IMG/VR virus record: IMGVR_UViG_3300023112_000022
Location: 1 to 51,457 of that record
Reading direction: 5' to 3' (one strand)
DNA from: a virus
Length of the DNA stretch: 51,457 bases
The notes under the pieces were generated by a model. That model saw nothing but the letters and a program-made list of their open reading frames with translations. It ran no database searches and was not told the origin of the DNA. Made by a program: the position numbers and the translations under genes. Positions 49,178 through 51,457 of this stretch are shown here, piece by piece. Positions within the stretch are counted from its first letter, which is position 1; every line of letters begins with the position of its first letter.

Positions 49178-49456
49178 ATGATGACGGACCCTAAAGATTC
49201 GAACACACGACAGAAAAAAGTGCTTGACTTTCATGTGGGAGATCTGGTATACTTAAAAAGTGATCTCTCTCTGAGATCGGGAGTTGGGTTGATTTTATCA
49301 ACAGAATTCAGGAGTTTTGATATGCACGACTTGAGAGATCACAAGGCAGGAAAGTCATTTTCCGTGCTGTTACCAAAGGTGTATGTTTGGTGGACCCAAG
49401 GAGATAAGAAGCTTTGGATGGACGAGCAAGATCTTTGCTTGTTGGAAAAGAGCTGA
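49178..49456 (+). CDS. SH3-like small protein
   Basis: A 92-residue protein with a polar start and a beta-rich core: FHVGDLVYLKSDL, GVGLIL, then VYVWWTQGDKKLWMDEQDLCLL, the layout of small SH3-like barrels that occur in several phage proteins. ATG codons at 49178 and 49181 are both possible. A TTGACT...TATACT pair with an 18-base spacer (49224-49253) lies inside the coding part; the conserved barrel spans it, so it is either chance or an internal promoter for the lysis genes. Function unknown. Confidence 0.6.
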   Translation: MMTDPKDSNTRQKKVLDFHVGDLVYLKSDLSLRSGVGLILSTEFRSFDMHDLRDHKAGKSFSVLLPKVYVWWTQGDKKLWMDEQDLCLLEKS

Positions 49457-49467
49457 GCGGAGATAAG

Positions 49468-50007
49468 ATGATAGTTTCTAATATTTTACTTATGTTCTTC
49501 ATTAGCTCTGGCGATGTCAGTGCTGCCAATTTTTCTATGAAAGTTAGGGGGTATGAAAACGGAGAGCCTAAGCCTCTCTATGTATCTTCGATCCTACAGA
49601 AGAGAAAATCGAAGACCCTCCTTCTATCACGAGATGCTTCTGATAACTTTAGAGAGATGGTAGTTAGAGCAGCGAAGGATGGATTCCACTTAGATGTACT
49701 CAGTGCCTTCCGTACCCACGGAGAGCAGCATCGGATGAAAAGACAGAGAGGCGATTTAGCAGCTCCGCCCGGCTGGAGCAATCATCAAATGGGACTGTCC
49801 ATCGATGTGGGCGGCACAACTAGAATCATTCAAGGGAAGAGATACAGGACAATCTTGTATTGGTGGATGAAGCGAAATGCCAAGCGGTATGGATTCTACA
49901 ATGATGTGGAAGCAGAGCCATGGCACTGGACATTCTACGGAGATAATCCGCCACCCCCAAAAAAGAAGGTGAGAGAACCACCAAAGGAGAAAAGTGATAA
50001 TGTCTGA
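49468..50007 (+). CDS. LAS/VanY-type D-Ala-D-Ala peptidase endolysin with signal peptide
   Basis: A 179-residue zinc peptidase that would cut the peptide stems of peptidoglycan. Zinc ligands His106 and Asp113 (SNHQMGLSIDV) and His153 (Glu150-Pro-Trp-His-Trp) follow the LAS pattern, with LSAFRTHGEQH before them. The first 20 residues are a signal peptide (MIVSNILLMFFISSGDVSAA). ATG 49468 is chosen over an upstream in-frame ATG because of GCGGAG and the signal peptide. Export by the host Sec system would need no classical holin pore. A Pro/Lys-rich tail ends the protein, and a holin-like gene overlaps the stop. Confidence 0.85.
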   Translation: MIVSNILLMFFISSGDVSAANFSMKVRGYENGEPKPLYVSSILQKRKSKTLLLSRDASDNFREMVVRAAKDGFHLDVLSAFRTHGEQHRMKRQRGDLAAPPGWSNHQMGLSIDVGGTTRIIQGKRYRTILYWWMKRNAKRYGFYNDVEAEPWHWTFYGDNPPPPKKKVREPPKEKSDNV

Positions 50008-50281
50008 AGAGAAACAAGAAGAAACAAACAAAGAGAAGGAAGAACAAGCTCCCAGCCCCGATAGGTACGGTCTTTTGTGTATCCTAGCTTTCGCAATGCT
50101 TATTTCGTCCTTATTTACGGCAAGTACATTCATGGTTAAGGCGTGTCTAATCTGGATGCTCGTTCTTCGTAGCTATGGACTTTTGGTCAAGAAAATGAAT
50201 AGAGAGTGGTTAGCAGTTATTTTATATGGCTCGTGCTATGTATATTATGCTACTCAAGTTTATCCCACCGGGATACTATAA
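50000..50281 (+). CDS. Two-span membrane protein, holin candidate
   Basis: A 93-residue protein. A charged N-terminus of about 25 residues precedes two hydrophobic stretches (LLCILAFAMLISSLFTASTFM and, after a basic KK turn, WLAVILYGSCYVYYA) with a middle stretch WMLVLRSYGLLV that may make a third. It overlaps the endolysin stop by 8 bases, the usual setting of a holin. Size and topology fit; no family is recognised. GTG 49994 is a possible alternative start. If the endolysin is exported by Sec, this protein may act as a pinholin that depolarises the membrane. Confidence 0.6.
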   Translation: MSEEKQEETNKEKEEQAPSPDRYGLLCILAFAMLISSLFTASTFMVKACLIWMLVLRSYGLLVKKMNREWLAVILYGSCYVYYATQVYPTGIL

Positions 50282-50299
50282 AAGAAAAGGAGCGAGAAA

Positions 50300-50656
50300 A
50301 TGTCTAACAAACAAAGCCGAATTTCACCGGCACAACAACTGGCACAGGCGATGAGAGAAAACGGCAATGTGCATGTTATACCCACCAAGGCGGCAAAAAT
50401 CGTAAAAGAAATGGAAAAGCAAATTGAGAGTTTATTTGCCGAACTGGTCAAATCTAAATCGGAGGTGTCCAAGCTAAGTGATCTCGTAGAATACCAGAGA
50501 GATCGCATTCGGGTACTAGAGGGAGCTAACCAGTCGAAAAATAAGACGGAAACACCTAAAGCGAGTAAAAACAGCGACTTAGCAAAGCCAAAGAAATCGA
50601 GGGCAAAAAAGTCCAAGAAAACCAGCCGAGTAAAAAAATCCTCACAAAAGACTTGA
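50300..50656 (+). CDS. Coiled-coil protein with Lys-rich tail
   Basis: A 118-residue protein. Residues 35-75 form a coiled coil (VKEMEKQIESLFAELVKSKS and on), and the last 45 are Lys/Ser-rich (KKSRAKKSKKTS), much like histone tails. It may bind DNA or RNA through the tail as an oligomer. No family is recognised. AAAGGAGCG precedes the ATG. The promoter of the next gene overlaps its stop codon. Confidence 0.6.
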   Translation: MSNKQSRISPAQQLAQAMRENGNVHVIPTKAAKIVKEMEKQIESLFAELVKSKSEVSKLSDLVEYQRDRIRVLEGANQSKNKTETPKASKNSDLAKPKKSRAKKSKKTSRVKKSSQKT

Positions 50657-50680
50657 CATGATCTCTGCTTTGTGTAATAA
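50653..50680 (+). promoter_or_regulatory. Sigma70-type promoter
   Basis: TTGACA at 50653-50658, then TAATAA at 50675-50680 after a 16-base spacer (a shifted reading TAATAT at 50678 gives 19). It lies 38-60 bases before the gene at 50718. Confidence 0.7.
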
Positions 50681-50717
50681 TATGTAAATCAGCATTACTC
50701 ACAAAGGAGCAACAAGA

Positions 50718-50984
50718 ATGGTTTCCGTTAAGATTTATCAGAAAAGCAAAGATGGACTCAGTGTACCAACCGTGACGAAAGAATTTACAATGGATTCTTT
50801 CGAAAAGAAGACTATAATGGATATTATCTCCCTTTACGATCCAGATGAGTACATGGTTGTCGCGACCTACGGCAAGATTTCCCCCCGAGGCAAAAACTGG
50901 GTTCGTCTTTCTTCTGCTTTCGATGAGATACATATGAAATACGGCAATACTGATATGACAGATCATCTTATCGGAAAGGCATAA
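50718..50984 (+). CDS. Hypothetical protein, 88 residues
   Basis: ATG 50718 follows AAAGGAGC. The product is a mixed alpha-beta small protein: VSVKIYQKSKDGL, DSFEKKTIMDIISLYDPDEY, MVVATYGKISP and a helical end. No family is recognised, though its layout is that of a small one-domain soluble protein. It has its own early-type promoter and is followed by the zinc-knuckle gene after three bases, so the two form an operon. Confidence 0.6.
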   Translation: MVSVKIYQKSKDGLSVPTVTKEFTMDSFEKKTIMDIISLYDPDEYMVVATYGKISPRGKNWVRLSSAFDEIHMKYGNTDMTDHLIGKA

Positions 50985-50987
50985 GAA

Positions 50988-51457
50988 GTGGTTACGAAGC
51001 AGAGGAAGCCAAGAAGATGTTCCTACTGTCGAGATGAAGGTCACGACAGAAGGACATGTGCCCCTCTTAGGCGAGATAAGTCTAAGGCAGCCGAGGTAAA
51101 CAGAAGGTTTGTTGATCTTGTGGTGGAAGACATGGTAGAGCGAGGGATTGGTCCAGGCGCTCTTATCGAGTTCACTATTCCAAGCAAGGAGACTACAGAT
51201 GGAGAGCCCACGCCGCTGGCGATGGTTACTGATCTTCATTGGGAACAGCTCTTTTATAGAAAGCCAGGTCGCCGATGGGTATCAATAAAGATGATGAACG
51301 GAGTGCCCAACTATCATATCGGGAGCACTATCCGGAGAGTTAAATTCCCCCAACATGAGCTTGATAGAACTTACGATAGCAAGAAGGGAACATATATTTA
51401 TTCTGAAGTTTTGAAACCACATCGCACCCGGTCAGCCGACAGAGCCGCTGACTATAG
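50988..51457 (+). CDS. CCHC zinc-knuckle protein, 3' end outside the window
   Basis: The frame is open from GTG 50988 to the window edge (156 codons). The basic start leads straight into CSYCRDEGHDRRTC, a C-x2-C-x4-H-x4-C zinc knuckle, the single-stranded nucleic acid binding motif of retroviral nucleocapsids and some phage proteins. A helical part rich in Arg, Val and Asp follows, then a beta-rich region with WVSIKMMNGVPNYHIG. I recall such CCHC proteins in marine T4-type phages with no known role. The start is tentative as no ATG is available before the knuckle. Confidence 0.7.
   Translation, partial: MVTKQRKPRRCSYCRDEGHDRRTCAPLRRDKSKAAEVNRRFVDLVVEDMVERGIGPGALIEFTIPSKETTDGEPTPLAMVTDLHWEQLFYRKPGRRWVSIKMMNGVPNYHIGSTIRRVKFPQHELDRTYDSKKGTYIYSEVLKPHRTRSADRAADY

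Overview
This window is part of the genome of a large, contractile-tailed double-stranded DNA phage of the broad T4 type (Caudoviricetes, myovirus). Every convincing gene lies on the + strand, packing is tight with many 1-20 bp overlaps of start and stop codons, and no stretch over about 300 bases lacks a gene. The capsid protein, tail sheath, tail tube, neck and sheath-terminator proteins, gp32-like SSB and UvsX-like recombinase all look T4-like. The DNA polymerases do not.

Layout. 1-2.2 kb: end of a fibre-like protein with Cys-rich repeats, a glutaredoxin, an SNase-type nuclease. 2.2-21.3 kb: virion module (scaffold, major capsid protein, neck proteins, sheath terminator, sheath, tube, tail assembly chaperone with a probable frameshift, tape measure, baseplate proteins). 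21.3-31 kb: replication and nucleotide module (compact family A polymerase, NTP pyrophosphatase-like protein, divergent FtsZ/tubulin-like protein, SSB, RecA/UvsX, ClpP-like protease, 5'-3' exonuclease, DnaB-like helicase, class II ribonucleotide reductase). 31-39.6 kb: small regulators, a GroES-like co-chaperonin, two conserved marine-phage enzymes of unknown role, a full-length bacterial-type DnaE polymerase, dUTPase, GIY-YIG protein, Dam-type methyltransferase. 39.6-51.5 kb: lipoproteins, a sigma-region-4-like protein, probable virion-associated proteins, GroEL, a second glutaredoxin, one CAT-anticodon tRNA, a large MopE/VWA lipoprotein, a LAS/VanY-type endolysin with a holin-like neighbour, and a CCHC zinc-knuckle protein cut by the window end.

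Regulation. Two promoter classes are visible. Sigma70-type promoters (TTGACA/T, 16-18 bp, TATAAT-like) precede SSB, helicase, DnaE, GroEL and the tRNA. A short motif, ACTAYTTAT, recurs in intergenic gaps, mostly 15-40 bases before virion, lysis and probable capsid-internal genes. I read it as a phage-specific late promoter; this is inference.

Host. No gene settles it. The MopE-type repeats with a VWA domain, and a small lipoprotein rich in Asp-Ala-Gly, resemble secreted proteins of Myxococcota and related bacteria, so a host from that part of the tree is a reasonable guess. The GCTD...NY...DDGSC repeats are common in marine Bacteroidota and marine phages. Portal, terminase, gp21-type prohead protease, primase and sliding clamp are not in the window.
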